From: Phaeobacter inhibens DSM 16374
Lineage (GTDB): Bacteria > Pseudomonadota > Alphaproteobacteria > Rhodobacterales > Rhodobacteraceae
Assembly (NCBI RefSeq): GCF_000473105.1
Contig: NZ_KI421498.1
Coordinates: 3,019,009 to 3,083,008 of the forward strand
Reading direction: 5' to 3'
DNA length: 64,000 nucleotides
A program made the translations under genes and the position numbers. Shown in pieces: positions 37,914-54,298 of the stretch; positions within the stretch are counted from its first letter, which is position 1, and every line of letters starts with the position of its first letter. Below the pieces are notes generated by a model, which worked only from the letters and a program-made list of their open reading frames with translations, did no database searches and was not told where the DNA came from.

Positions 37914-40106
37914 TCAGGCGGCGTGAATGGGCGTGCCTGCGGCCTGTGCTGCGCTGTAGCTGTCGGTTGGTTTTGCCGGCAGCACATCCTCGGCCGGAAC
38001 CGTCACATGCTGTGGCAGCAGTGCGTCGCAGTGGCGGGCAAAGACCATGTCCAATCCCCGCTCCAGATCCATCATGTAACCTGCCGTATCAAACAGCGGT
38101 GCCTTGGATTGCATCAGGCGCAGTTTGCTGCGCAGCGCCATCAGCTGGTCGCGATCACTGGCCAGTTCTAGAGCGCGCGCCTCATAGGCCTGGGGCGTCG
38201 TTGTCTGCAACTCCTCCATACCGGCTGCAGCCAGCAGGCCGGCGGTGGTGCGTGCAGCGAACTGGCGACCGGCCATCGTCAGCACAGGTAGCCCGGCAAC
38301 CAGTGCATCACGGGCCGCAGGACCGGCATTGAGGGTGAAACTGTCGAGGAAGAGATCCGCAACCATGCTGCGCGCCATCCGCTCTTCACCGGTGCAAGGC
38401 GTTGCAAAGATCACGCGGTCCGGGTCGACACGGCGATCGCCTGCTGCCTGCCGAAGAGCCGCCTGCGCCTCTTCGGGGTGATCCGCCAGCCAGAGCACGC
38501 TGCCGTCGATCTTGGTCAGCAGGCGCATCCAGATGTCGAACTCACGCGGTGTTATCGCGTGGCCGGCGGTGAAACTGCAGAATACAAATGCCTCATCCGG
38601 CAGGCCACAATCGCGGCGGCTGAACTGATGTCCAGACAAATCCTGCGGCCCTGAAACACTCTGGTAACTGTGCGGCAGGCGGATCAGATGCTCCTCGAAA
38701 TATCGCTCACTACCGGGCGGGCAGGTGACGGCATCCCCGACGATATAATCATAGGCGGGGGTGCCCATGGTGCCTGGGAAGCCTGGCATGGCGATTTGAA
38801 CAGGTGCAATCCGGGCCGAGAATACGGTTGCATCAGCCTCTTGCGTGTAGCTGGTCAGATCAATCGCAATATCCAGCTGATCTGCCACGGCCTGCGTCTT
38901 GATCGTGGTGGGCGACAGTCCGCGAATGTCACGGTGTAGGACACCGACAAGATCTGCGCGCGGCGCGCTGGCGGTGTAGACATATAGGGAGAACCGGCTC
39001 TGGTCATGGCGGGCTAGCAGGCTGTCGAGCAGCCGCAGTGCGTCCAGATCCTGATTTGAGCTGACAAAATAGCCAACACGAAGTTGCGGGGGCCGCGTCT
39101 CTGCCCGAGGGCGTTGTGGCGCCGGATCCGACTGTAGCCCTGCACTGGCATGGGCCTGCATCCGGATACGTAGGAGGTCGGGGTTATCTTCGAGACCGAT
39201 CTGAGCCTGAGGCGCACAGGCGGAGCCGCGCAGCCCCAGATGGCGACGGTGATCCTGATATTCGTCGAGCCAGCGCCAGTCGCAAAGATCCGCCATCAAG
39301 CGCAGCTTCTGGGCGCGGGCACGATCATCGTTTGGGCGGGCCAGCAGAATCTGTTCCAGATTGCGGATCGCCTCAACCCTGTCGCCGGCCATGCCGGTGA
39401 GCTGGGCGAGATTATAGCGTGCCTCCAGAAAACCCGGCGCAAATCGCGCGGCCCGTCCGTAGAGATCGCGCGCGATGCCCAGATTACCGAGCTGTCGCTG
39501 GATATTGGCGCGGTTGTAGAGCAGCTGCGCATTGTCCGGCGCCTGATCAATTGCACTGGCAAAGCACTGGTCCGCCTCAATGATGCGATCCTGATCCAAC
39601 AGTGTATTGCCCAGATTATTGAGCGCAGACAGGCAGGTCGAATCAAGCGCCAGTGCCTTTTTGTAAAGCGCGACCGCATCCTCCGGCCGGTTCTGGCGGC
39701 GGTAAACATCGCCCATCGCAGCAAAGGTCGTGGCCGAGGTCGGGTTCAGTTCGCAAGCCTTGTTGAGGCAGGTCGCAGCCTCATCCAGCGCGGCCTGTGC
39801 CAGATGGCAGCGGCCAAGCAATTCCCAGAGGAAAGCAGATTTACGATGGCTGTTCAGCAATTCGGCGCACCGGGCTGCAGCCTGCTGATGTTGCCCGTGC
39901 TGAAACAGCGCGGTCAGTTGCTCCTGCAGTTCAGGATCCAATTTGGCGTCCGCCTGCTTTGGCCGCGCGTGGTCGCGCCCGGAAAGTTTACCGGAAATTT
40001 GCATGGTCAGCGGTGGGGTTGCCTGCGCTTCGCGCTGGGTGGCGGCCCCTGCTGGGGTGGTTTGACTCAGGCGGGTAGCCTGTGGATCGTTCTGTGCGAG
40101 GGTCAT
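37914..40106 (-). CDS. TPR-repeat, GT41 (SPINDLY/O-GlcNAc transferase-like) protein
   Basis: A 730-residue protein with an N-terminal low-complexity segment (1-60), about five TPR-type repeats (residues 60-260, e.g. NLGNTLLDQDRIIEADQCF) and a C-terminal SPINDLY/GT41 domain (340-690). GT41 landmarks include RVGYFVSS, DIAIDLTSYT, PVQIAMPGFPGTMG, ITPREFDIWMRLL and DALVAGLPVLTMAGRQFAART. The conserved lysine of the FNxxxK motif reads FTAGHA (alanine at 518), and the usual DFxxHP after RVGY reads NQDLDA. It may be inactive or altered. It is inserted inverted between tRNA-Trp and secE. Confidence 0.85.
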   Translation of the reverse strand: MTLAQNDPQATRLSQTTPAGAATQREAQATPPLTMQISGKLSGRDHARPKQADAKLDPELQEQLTALFQHGQHQQAAARCAELLNSHRKSAFLWELLGRCHLAQAALDEAATCLNKACELNPTSATTFAAMGDVYRRQNRPEDAVALYKKALALDSTCLSALNNLGNTLLDQDRIIEADQCFASAIDQAPDNAQLLYNRANIQRQLGNLGIARDLYGRAARFAPGFLEARYNLAQLTGMAGDRVEAIRNLEQILLARPNDDRARAQKLRLMADLCDWRWLDEYQDHRRHLGLRGSACAPQAQIGLEDNPDLLRIRMQAHASAGLQSDPAPQRPRAETRPPQLRVGYFVSSNQDLDALRLLDSLLARHDQSRFSLYVYTASAPRADLVGVLHRDIRGLSPTTIKTQAVADQLDIAIDLTSYTQEADATVFSARIAPVQIAMPGFPGTMGTPAYDYIVGDAVTCPPGSERYFEEHLIRLPHSYQSVSGPQDLSGHQFSRRDCGLPDEAFVFCSFTAGHAITPREFDIWMRLLTKIDGSVLWLADHPEEAQAALRQAAGDRRVDPDRVIFATPCTGEERMARSMVADLFLDSFTLNAGPAARDALVAGLPVLTMAGRQFAARTTAGLLAAAGMEELQTTTPQAYEARALELASDRDQLMALRSKLRLMQSKAPLFDTAGYMMDLERGLDMVFARHCDALLPQHVTVPAEDVLPAKPTDSYSAAQAAGTPIHAA

Positions 40107-40407
40107 GGAATCCTATCTCATAATCGCGCTCGGTGGCGGGCAGGGCGCGATGTGATGGCATCTGCGCTGCCCGGTGGCGATATTTATGCCTCTCGAAAAT
40201 TAAGATAGAATTGACTGCACCAGCGGCGGTTGGCGCGTCTGTTCTGGCAGGGGCGATCATCACGGGGCTTCAACGGACGGTGGGCTTGTGCCTGTCCAGT
40301 CAGACACCGGACGCCAGATGCCGGTGCGCGATCCGCGGTGGGGCTTGAAATTGCCATGGTCTGCGTTTAAATCGCTGTTTGATTGCTAGCAGAGAGAATC
40401 CCGCCTC
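40107..40407. promoter_or_regulatory. Divergent region between GT41 gene and secE (301 bp)
   Basis: Because the GT41 gene separates secE from tRNA-Trp on the opposite strand, secE needs its own promoter here. TTGAAA (40345-40350), a 17-bp spacer and TAAATC (40368-40373) is a weak candidate. No gene is seen. Confidence 0.35.
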
Positions 40408-40605
40408 ATGGCCACCACCAACCCCGTCCAGTTTATTCAGCAGGTCCGCGCCGAAGTTTCCAAGGTCGTCTGGCCGACCCGCCGTGAGGTGCTGCTGACC
40501 ACCGTGATGGTGTTTGTCATGGCGGCGCTTACGGCCGTGTTCTTTGCCATTGTGGATATTCTGATCCGCTTTGGGCTTGAGGGCATCTTGGGCATGTTCG
40601 GCTAA
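40408..40605 (+). CDS. secE: Preprotein translocase subunit SecE
   Basis: A 65-residue single-spanning SecE, the essential clamp of the SecYEG channel. It has the conserved amphipathic part VQFIQQVRAEVSKVVWPTRREVLLTT before one membrane helix (about residues 34-58). The short form is usual in alphaproteobacteria. It is followed by nusG after a 243-bp structured gap. Confidence 0.96.
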   Translation: MATTNPVQFIQQVRAEVSKVVWPTRREVLLTTVMVFVMAALTAVFFAIVDILIRFGLEGILGMFG

Positions 40606-40848
40606 CTCAGCCTGACGACCCCGTGTTGCGCATCGTTGCGACACAGGGGGTTAGGCTTTGCAATTGACGGCTCACCTCTTGATCTTGCCCCCCCGGGGCG
40701 GTAGGTGAGCGCTTAGCTCTGACGTAGGCGTGTGGCGATTCGTGTCGCGCGCCGCTTTTTGTTAGAGGGCAGCCGCGAGAGGCTGCATTTTATTTCAGCA
40801 GCGGCACGACAGTCTAGTCGGCCAAGAGACACAAGGACGATCAGGTTC
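40606..40848 (+). other. secE-nusG leader with hairpins (243 bp)
   Basis: An imperfect long hairpin follows secE (about 40618-40650). A second hairpin, GCAGCC-gcgaga-GGCTGC (40769-40786), runs into ATTTTATTT, a terminator-like arrangement 63 bp before nusG. The gap is longer than usual for secE-nusG. It may terminate part of the transcription or hold a nusG promoter. Confidence 0.45.
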
Positions 40849-41382
40849 ATGGCGAAACGGTGGTATTCGGTCAGCGTTCTTTCGAACTTCGAAAAGAAAA
40901 TCGCAGAGCAGATCCGCACGTCGGTCGCAGAACAGGGCCTTGAAGACGAGATCGACGAAGTTCTGGTCCCCACCGAAGAGGTGATCGAGATTCGTCGCGG
41001 CAAGAAAGTCTCGACAGAGCGTCGCTTCATGCCCGGCTACGTGCTGGTGCATATGGAAATGTCCGATCGTGGCTACCACCTGATTTCCTCCATTAACCGG
41101 GTCACCGGCTTCCTCGGTCCGCAAGGCCGCCCGATGCCGATGCGCGACGCCGAAGTGCAGGGGATCCTGGGCCGCGTTCAGGAAGGCGAAGAAGCGCCGC
41201 GCACGCTCATCTCCTTTGAAGTGGGCGAAAAGGTCAAAGTCAACGATGGACCGTTCGAAGATTTCGACGGCATGGTCGAAGGCGTCGACGACGACAATCA
41301 AAAACTCAAGGTCACCGTGTCCATCTTTGGCCGGGAAACCCCGGTGGAACTGGACTTCACTCAGGTGACCAAGCAGGGGTGA
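40849..41382 (+). CDS. nusG: Transcription termination/antitermination factor NusG
   Basis: A 177-residue protein with the NGN domain ([39 protein letters not shown]) and a C-terminal KOW domain ([24 protein letters not shown]). It binds RNA polymerase and links it to Rho or the ribosome. Start 40849 is preferred over an in-frame start 39 codons upstream that would read through the hairpin region. A strong terminator follows, so rplK must have its own promoter. Confidence 0.96.
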   Translation: MAKRWYSVSVLSNFEKKIAEQIRTSVAEQGLEDEIDEVLVPTEEVIEIRRGKKVSTERRFMPGYVLVHMEMSDRGYHLISSINRVTGFLGPQGRPMPMRDAEVQGILGRVQEGEEAPRTLISFEVGEKVKVNDGPFEDFDGMVEGVDDDNQKLKVTVSIFGRETPVELDFTQVTKQG

Positions 41383-41416
41383 TAACGCCCCTTTTGTTTC
41401 TATGCGAACGTGAGAT

Positions 41417-41450
41417 AAGGCGACCCCGAGTGGGTCGCCTTTTATCTTTT
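41417..41450 (+). terminator. Rho-independent terminator of nusG
   Basis: AAGGCGACCC (41417-41426) pairs with GGGTCGCCTT (41432-41441), followed by TTTATCTTTT. It overlaps the end of the convergent DUF6525-like gene. Confidence 0.85.
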
Positions 41451-41729
41451 GGATGAAACCGCATCAGGATGAGACGATCCCCAGATCTTTTGTGCATCCT
41501 TAGCCGTCAGTTTCCGCTGGATCCGATTCAGTTCGCCAAAAGCGTGTGTTCTGTCACCTGTGCGGGCCAGCGCCTTGTTGAAGGTGCGATGAACGGACTT
41601 GGCGCTCCAAGGTAGGACGGCGGATGAGATCCAGCGGCGCAGGTCTGGCGGGAGGCAGTCGTAATCCTGCATCGGGTTTCCACGGCGCGGTTTACGTTTC
41701 AGGCTGGTTTGACCGCAGTTTCCAGTCAT
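41442..41729 (-). CDS. DUF6525-like small protein
   Basis: A 95-residue basic protein: MTGNCGQTSLKRKPRRGNPMQDYDCLPPDLRRWIS, then SAVLPWSAKSVHRTFNKALARTGDRTHAFGELNRIQ. The LPPxLRRW motif followed by LPWSxxSVxR matches a family of small Rhodobacteraceae proteins I know as DUF6525; the function is unknown. ATG 41729 (AAGG upstream) is chosen over an in-frame Met 48 codons earlier. It is inserted on the opposite strand between nusG and rplK. Confidence 0.65.
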   Translation of the reverse strand: MTGNCGQTSLKRKPRRGNPMQDYDCLPPDLRRWISSAVLPWSAKSVHRTFNKALARTGDRTHAFGELNRIQRKLTAKDAQKIWGSSHPDAVSSKR

Positions 41730-41877
41730 CTTGAGGCCTTTGGTAGGGGTGGTTTTAAAGGTTGCCGCAGCAAGTGGTTGCGAAATGTTATATGATATCA
41801 TTACGCATGAAAAGTCACTTGCCCTTGTATCAGGCAATCTGGCCGGTTGTTTACTGGCGCGCACCTCTCCCAACCCC

Positions 41878-41904
41878 TTGCCAACCCCCGCATTCCCCTA
41901 TACA
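41878..41904 (+). promoter_or_regulatory. Candidate promoter of rplK-rplA
   Basis: TTGCCA (41878-41883) and TATACA (41899-41904) are separated by a C-rich 15-bp spacer. The segment closely resembles the rpsL promoter region at 61059-61090: both have a CCCCCGC run, then TCCCC, TATAC, and a GC-rich stretch after the -10. The shorter spacing lowers certainty. Confidence 0.45.
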
Positions 41905-41915
41905 CGCCGCCTTTA

Positions 41916-42028
41916 TCGCCTTCGGGCGAGATTCTCTCGTGGGAGATCTAGGGATCGCGATCCTGACATCGGACCACGCAACATTCTCCGGGCAGGACGC
42001 GTCCTGTCCTCGTTGAAAGGAACACCAA
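41916..42028 (+). other. rplK leader
   Basis: The 5' region has a UUCG-loop hairpin TCGCC-ttcg-GGCGA (41916-41929) and the 12-bp palindrome GGATCGCGATCC (41952-41963). Leaders of rplK-rplA operons are usual sites of L1 autoregulation, but no L1 site is demonstrated here. Confidence 0.4.
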
Positions 42029-42454
42029 ATGGCTAAGAAGCTTGTTGGCACAATGAAGCTGCAAGTGCCCGCCGGTAAGGCAAACCCATCCCCGCCGGTC
42101 GGTCCGGCACTGGGTCAGCGCGGCATCAACATCATGGAATTCTGCAAGGCGTTCAACGCCAAGACCGCAGACATGGAGCCTGGCGCGCCGTGCCCGACCG
42201 TGATCACCTACTATCAGGACAAGTCCTTCACCATGGACATCAAGACGCCGCCTGCGTCTTACTACCTGAAGAAGGCCGCCAAAGTGAAATCCGGCGCGAA
42301 CAACCCGTCGCGCGAAACCGTGGGCACCGTCAGCGTTGCTCAGGTGAAGGAAATCGCCGAAGCGAAAATGAAAGATCTGAACGCGAACGACATCGAAGCC
42401 GCGATGCAGATCATCCTGGGCTCTGCCCGCTCCATGGGCATCGAGGTGAAGTAA
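42029..42454 (+). CDS. rplK: 50S ribosomal protein L11
   Basis: A 141-residue L11 starting [20 protein letters not shown], with [22 protein letters not shown] and [11 protein letters not shown]. The C-terminal RNA-binding domain ends with [15 protein letters not shown]11 sits in the GTPase-associated centre and is needed for ribosome-dependent stringent signalling. It lies 1 bp before rplA. Confidence 0.98.
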   Translation: MAKKLVGTMKLQVPAGKANPSPPVGPALGQRGINIMEFCKAFNAKTADMEPGAPCPTVITYYQDKSFTMDIKTPPASYYLKKAAKVKSGANNPSRETVGTVSVAQVKEIAEAKMKDLNANDIEAAMQIILGSARSMGIEVK

Positions 42455-42455
42455 G

Positions 42456-43154
42456 ATGGCTAAGCTCGGTAAACGGACCCGCGCTGCGCGCGAAGCTTTC
42501 GCTGGTAAGGACAACCTGTCGGTGGAAGAAGCAGTCGCTCTGATCAAAGCGAACGCAAACGCAAAATTCGACGAAACCATCGAAATCGCCCTGAACCTCG
42601 GCGTTGACACCCGTCACGCAGACCAAATGGTTCGCGGCGTTATCGGCCTGCCCAACGGCACCGGCAAAGACATGCGTGTTGCTGTTTTCGCTCGTGGCGC
42701 GAAGGCTGACGAAGCCAAAGAAGCTGGCGCGGACATCGTCGGTGCAGAAGACCTGATGGAAACCATCCAGGGCGGCACCATCGATTTCGATCGCTGCATT
42801 GCAACCCCTGACATGATGCCGATCGTTGGCCGTCTGGGTAAAGTGCTTGGCCCCCGCAACCTGATGCCGAACCCCAAGGTTGGCACCGTGACCATGGACG
42901 TGAAAGCGGCCGTGGAAGCAGCCAAAGGTGGCGAAGTTCAGTTTAAGGCTGAAAAAGGCGGCGTTGTACACGCAGGCGTTGGCAAAGCGTCCTTCGACGA
43001 AGCCAAGCTGATCGAGAACGTCAAGGCGTTCATCTCGGCAGTCGCCAAGGCAAAGCCAGCTGGTGCCAAAGGCGCCTACATGAAGAAAATCGCTCTGTCC
43101 TCCACCATGGGCCCGGGCGTTACCGTTGACGTGGAAACCGCGGTTACCGAGTAA
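42456..43154 (+). CDS. rplA: 50S ribosomal protein L1
   Basis: A 232-residue L1 with [37 protein letters not shown], and the [22 protein letters not shown] signature. It usually represses its own operon by binding the leader. A terminator follows, splitting rplKA from rplJL. Confidence 0.98.
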   Translation: MAKLGKRTRAAREAFAGKDNLSVEEAVALIKANANAKFDETIEIALNLGVDTRHADQMVRGVIGLPNGTGKDMRVAVFARGAKADEAKEAGADIVGAEDLMETIQGGTIDFDRCIATPDMMPIVGRLGKVLGPRNLMPNPKVGTVTMDVKAAVEAAKGGEVQFKAEKGGVVHAGVGKASFDEAKLIENVKAFISAVAKAKPAGAKGAYMKKIALSSTMGPGVTVDVETAVTE

Positions 43155-43177
43155 TCGGTAGTACAGCTGATGTCAGG

Positions 43178-43206
43178 AGGGCGGCACCGCAAGGGCCGCC
43201 CTTTTT
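43178..43206 (+). terminator. Rho-independent terminator after rplA
   Basis: AGGGCGGC (43178-43185) pairs with GCCGCCCT (43195-43202), followed by TTTTTC. It separates rplKA transcription from the rplJ side. Confidence 0.85.
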
Positions 43207-43221
43207 CTTTGGGAGGTGGGT

Positions 43222-43491
43222 TTACTTGGCCAAGTCGGAGAGGGTGCCAATCTCAGAGAGGTCGACTAACAGGAAGTTTCCGTCGTAGTCGTATACTCCA
43301 ACTTTGAGTTTTGGGTTTTCAGTTTCTTCGCTGAGCGTATCGACGCGGTTCTGAATATCGCGCCAAACGCCTTTTGTGACTTTTTGCTCATACCAAAGGC
43401 GGAGCTCCTCTGCTCTTATCGTGGTCCAGCCCTTGGTTAGCACTAGCTCGTCAATGCGGGATTCGAGCATGTCTTGGTGACGTCTATTCAT
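43222..43491 (-). CDS. Orphan 89-residue protein between rplA and rplJ
   Basis: A small charged, probably helical soluble protein: MNRRHQDMLESRIDELVLTKGWTTIRAEELRLWYEQKVTKGVWRDIQNRVDTLSEETENPKLK and a beta-like end VGVYDYDGNFLLVDLSEIGTL. I do not recognise the family. It has its own -35/-10 pair with 17-bp spacing and an AGGAT ribosome site. Base composition of gene and flank (about 43.2-43.7 kb) is clearly more A+T-rich than neighbours, suggesting transfer. It is transcribed against the ribosomal operon. Confidence 0.6.
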   Translation of the reverse strand: MNRRHQDMLESRIDELVLTKGWTTIRAEELRLWYEQKVTKGVWRDIQNRVDTLSEETENPKLKVGVYDYDGNFLLVDLSEIGTLSDLAK

Positions 43492-43522
43492 TTTCTTAAT
43501 CCTACTTTGCTTCAGTAAAAAT

Positions 43523-43563
43523 ACTTTAAAAATTTAAAACATGTTTGTCAACTTAAAAGTTGA
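43523..43563 (-). promoter_or_regulatory. Promoter and overlapping dyad for the orphan gene
   Basis: On the minus strand, TTGACA (43551-43546), a 17-bp spacer and TAAAGT (43528-43523) precede the ATG at 43491. The palindrome TCAACTT-AA-AAGTTGA (43548-43563) overlaps the -35 box, as an operator would. Confidence 0.55.
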
Positions 43564-43724
43564 TCGAAGGCTCTGGTGGATTGCCTATCTCAAATTTCTA
43601 TTTTCGCCCTTGGAAATCCCCTCAAATGCGACTAACTACGGCCTTGAAGTAAAGCGTGCGATTCGTCGTGCGCTTTATTTCATTTCGTCCAAGATGGTGG
43701 GTGGCCTGTCGATCGGGTCTTAAT

Positions 43725-43880
43725 TTCCCTCCTGAGACGGGAACGACCAAAGGATCGAGGGAATTCCTACCCTCGGGTGATTTTGGCTCACCCCGTTAAA
43801 ACGGACTTGAACGCCGGACAGCAATGTTCGGCACATCAATGAGCCGGGATGCGCAAGTGTCCCTAAACTTGGAGAGAACT
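43725..43880 (+). ncRNA. Likely L10 leader upstream of rplJ
   Basis: The rplJ leader carries GAGGGAA-ttc-ctaCCCTC and GGTGA-ttttggc-TCACC type stems near 43757-43793, then a stretch of unpaired-looking sequence before the GTG start at 43881. Bacterial rplJ leaders commonly bind L10-L12 for autoregulation. The consensus could not be fitted by eye. Confidence 0.45.
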
Positions 43881-44399
43881 GTGGATAGAGCCCAGAAAGA
43901 GAGAGTGGTCGAGGAACTCGGCCAGATCTTCGAAAGCTCTGGCGTGGTGGTCGTAGCCCACTACACCGGTCTGACAGTTGCTGAGATGCAGGATCTGCGG
44001 GCGCGCGCAAGCGACGCTGGCACCTCCGTGCGTGTTGCCAAGAACAGGCTCGCCAAAATCGCCCTCGAGGGTAAGCCGTGTGAAAACATGTCTGACCTGC
44101 TGACGGGGATGACCGTACTGACCTATTCCGAAGATCCTGTGTCCGCCGCTAAGGTGGCAGAGGATTTCGCCAAGGAGAACAAAAAGTTCGAAATCCTTGG
44201 CGGCGCAATGGGTGAGAACGCTCTGGACCGTGCCGGCGTTGAAGCCGTGTCGAAAATGCCTTCGCGCGACGAGCTTATTGCTCAGATCGCAAGCTGCATC
44301 GGCGCACCTGCTTCCAACATCGCTGGCGCAATTGGCGCACCTGCAAGCAACATCGCAAGCATTCTTTCGACCATCGAAGAGAAGGCGGAAGCTGCGTAA
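43881..44399 (+). CDS. rplJ: 50S ribosomal protein L10
   Basis: A 172-residue L10 starting with GTG at 43881 ([20 protein letters not shown]), with GGAG 8 bases upstream. It has [32 protein letters not shown] and a C-terminal helix repeating [19 protein letters not shown], where L12 dimers dock. An upstream ATG frame would include the leader and is rejected. Confidence 0.96.
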   Translation: MDRAQKERVVEELGQIFESSGVVVVAHYTGLTVAEMQDLRARASDAGTSVRVAKNRLAKIALEGKPCENMSDLLTGMTVLTYSEDPVSAAKVAEDFAKENKKFEILGGAMGENALDRAGVEAVSKMPSRDELIAQIASCIGAPASNIAGAIGAPASNIASILSTIEEKAEAA

Positions 44400-44480
44400 G
44401 CGGTTGGCACTGAATGACTGGCGTCAGGCACCTGCCTGCACGTTGGAACACACACACTGTAAACGGAAAGAGCTGATAAA

Positions 44481-44855
44481 ATGGCTGATCTGAAGAAACT
44501 GGCAGAAGACATCGTTGGTCTGACCCTGCTTGAAGCACAAGAACTGAAAACCATCCTGAAGGATGAGTATGGCATCGAGCCCGCAGCTGGCGGCGCAGTT
44601 GTCATGGCAGCTGGCGGCGACGCCGGTGGCGCAGCTGAAGAAGAAAAGACCGAATTCGACGTCGTTCTGAAGAACGCCGGCGCTTCCAAGATCAACGTGA
44701 TCAAAGAAGTTCGCGGCATCACCGGTCTTGGCCTGAAAGAAGCCAAAGAGCTGGTCGAAGCTGGCGGCAAGATCAAAGAAGGCGTGGACAAAGCCGAAGC
44801 AGAAGACATCAAAGGCAAGCTGGAAGCAGCTGGCGCCGAAGTCGAGCTGGCCTAA
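44481..44855 (+). CDS. rplL: 50S ribosomal protein L7/L12
   Basis: A 124-residue stalk protein: an N-terminal dimer domain [22 protein letters not shown], an Ala/Gly hinge (about residues 37-53) and a C-terminal domain [36 protein letters not shown]. It recruits translation GTPases. It is followed by a 274-bp structured gap before rpoB. Confidence 0.98.
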   Translation: MADLKKLAEDIVGLTLLEAQELKTILKDEYGIEPAAGGAVVMAAGGDAGGAAEEEKTEFDVVLKNAGASKINVIKEVRGITGLGLKEAKELVEAGGKIKEGVDKAEAEDIKGKLEAAGAEVELA

Positions 44856-44918
44856 GCTACGCGATACGGGACAACACTGGGGGCCGGTTCCGGCGCCCTC
44901 TGAACATCCCGGAAATTT

Positions 44919-44989
44919 GGCTGGGCCCGGTGAAAACCGGGTCCAGCCGAACCTGTCTTAGAAAGGGCCCAAACTTCTGGGCGTTTTTT
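44919..44989 (+). other. Strong hairpin and attenuator-like site between rplL and rpoB
   Basis: GGCTGGGCCCGGT (44919-44931) pairs with ACCGGGTCCAGCC (44936-44948) through a GAAA tetraloop; one pair is G-U. Further on, GCCCA-aacttc-TGGGC (44967-44982, approximate) precedes six T's (44984-44989). In E. coli the rplL-rpoB gap holds an attenuator and an RNase III site, so both roles are plausible here. Confidence 0.55.
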
Positions 44990-45129
44990 CAGGCGAGGTT
45001 CAAAGGATCGGGAGGCCACCATTCGGGAAGGTGGTCATGAATTGATCCGAACACGCTGTCTCGTATGGGCAAGGTGCCGGGGCCCGGCGGCATCCTTGCT
45101 CAGTGAGAATTGGAAAGGTGACATCTGAC

Positions 45130-49266
<4,137 letters not shown>

Positions 49267-49317
49267 GGGCCTCGGCCCTTGCTTTCTCCCCTTTCTGCAC
49301 GAATTTGAGGTATCAAA

Positions 49318-53559
<4,242 letters not shown>

Positions 53560-53578
53560 TCCACGCTGATCTGAAATG

Positions 53579-53616
53579 AAAAAGCCCCTCGCAACCGATG
53601 TTGCGGGGGGCTTTTT
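53579..53616 (+). terminator. Rho-independent terminator of rpoBC
   Basis: AAAAAGCCCC (53579-53588) and TCGCAAC pair with GTTGCGG and GGGGCTTTTT around a CGAT loop, ending in a T-run (53612-53616). It isolates rpoBC from the inserted block downstream. Confidence 0.9.
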
Positions 53617-53692
53617 CTTTGAGATGTCCGCAAACCTGATGGCTCGCTCTGCGGACGGTGCCGACCTTCACGTAAGCGAGCTCAATGACCAC

Positions 53693-54298
53693 TTATCCAT
53701 GCCGCAAAAAAATTGGGATAATGACTTCTTCTTCATCCCAGATATGGCGGTTGAGGATATTTTCCAGTGCTTGGCCACCCTTATGCAAGCCTATCAGTTG
53801 GTCGCGTGTGACCACGGGATCGTTTAGCTGGGTCAGTGCTGCTTGCGTGCCATCCAGTGCCGCATCCAATACCTTGTGATCGCCATCCAACAAAGAAAAC
53901 CCACGGTTTAGTTCGGGGTACATCAATCCAAATTGAGGGAAGTAACCATGGTCTTCGATCTCATGGTGATGATGTGCAAATCCGATCAGGTTCTTGGCAA
54001 ACGGCAGCAAATTCATTTGTGTGACTGCCTCACCGACATCACTGGCAGGCACGTCCAGAAGCCGCTCAATCCCACGCGACAGCTGTGCAGCGCCATCCAG
54101 CAGGTTGCGATGGATCGACATAAAGAAGCTTGCTTTGCCACCAAAACGCGGGTGATCTTCCCACTCGGATCGTGTGCTTTCCAACAAAGTCTCTTTTACC
54201 GAGGACGGAAGCGCTTTGCGCTTGCTGACATGATACTCAGGCAGATCATAATCGAGGAGCATTTTCGCAGCTTTCTGAATTATCTTGCCATCAGCCAA
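53693..54298 (-). CDS. Hemerythrin-like (HHE) domain protein
   Basis: A 201-residue, mostly helical protein with iron-ligand-type residues: H63 in SIHRNLLD, H109-H112 and E113 in AHHHHEIEDHGYFP (H117), H141 in DGDHKVLDAAL, and H185 with E189-E191 in NRHIWDEEEVIIP. These fit the diiron hemerythrin fold, which binds O2, NO or peroxide or senses iron. It is the last gene of the minus-strand chain and overlaps the ABM-type gene by 19 bp. Confidence 0.85.
   Translation of the reverse strand: MADGKIIQKAAKMLLDYDLPEYHVSKRKALPSSVKETLLESTRSEWEDHPRFGGKASFFMSIHRNLLDGAAQLSRGIERLLDVPASDVGEAVTQMNLLPFAKNLIGFAHHHHEIEDHGYFPQFGLMYPELNRGFSLLDGDHKVLDAALDGTQAALTQLNDPVVTRDQLIGLHKGGQALENILNRHIWDEEEVIIPIFLRHG

Noticed and set aside
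37529-37987. N-terminal extension of the DUF374 acyltransferase
   Set aside because: The extension translates the antisense of tRNA-Trp, a well-known false coding signal.
43541-43723. 60-codon plus-strand frame in the rplA-rplJ gap
   Set aside because: No ribosome site, and it begins within the promoter/operator of the orphan minus-strand gene. Coding potential is not convincing.
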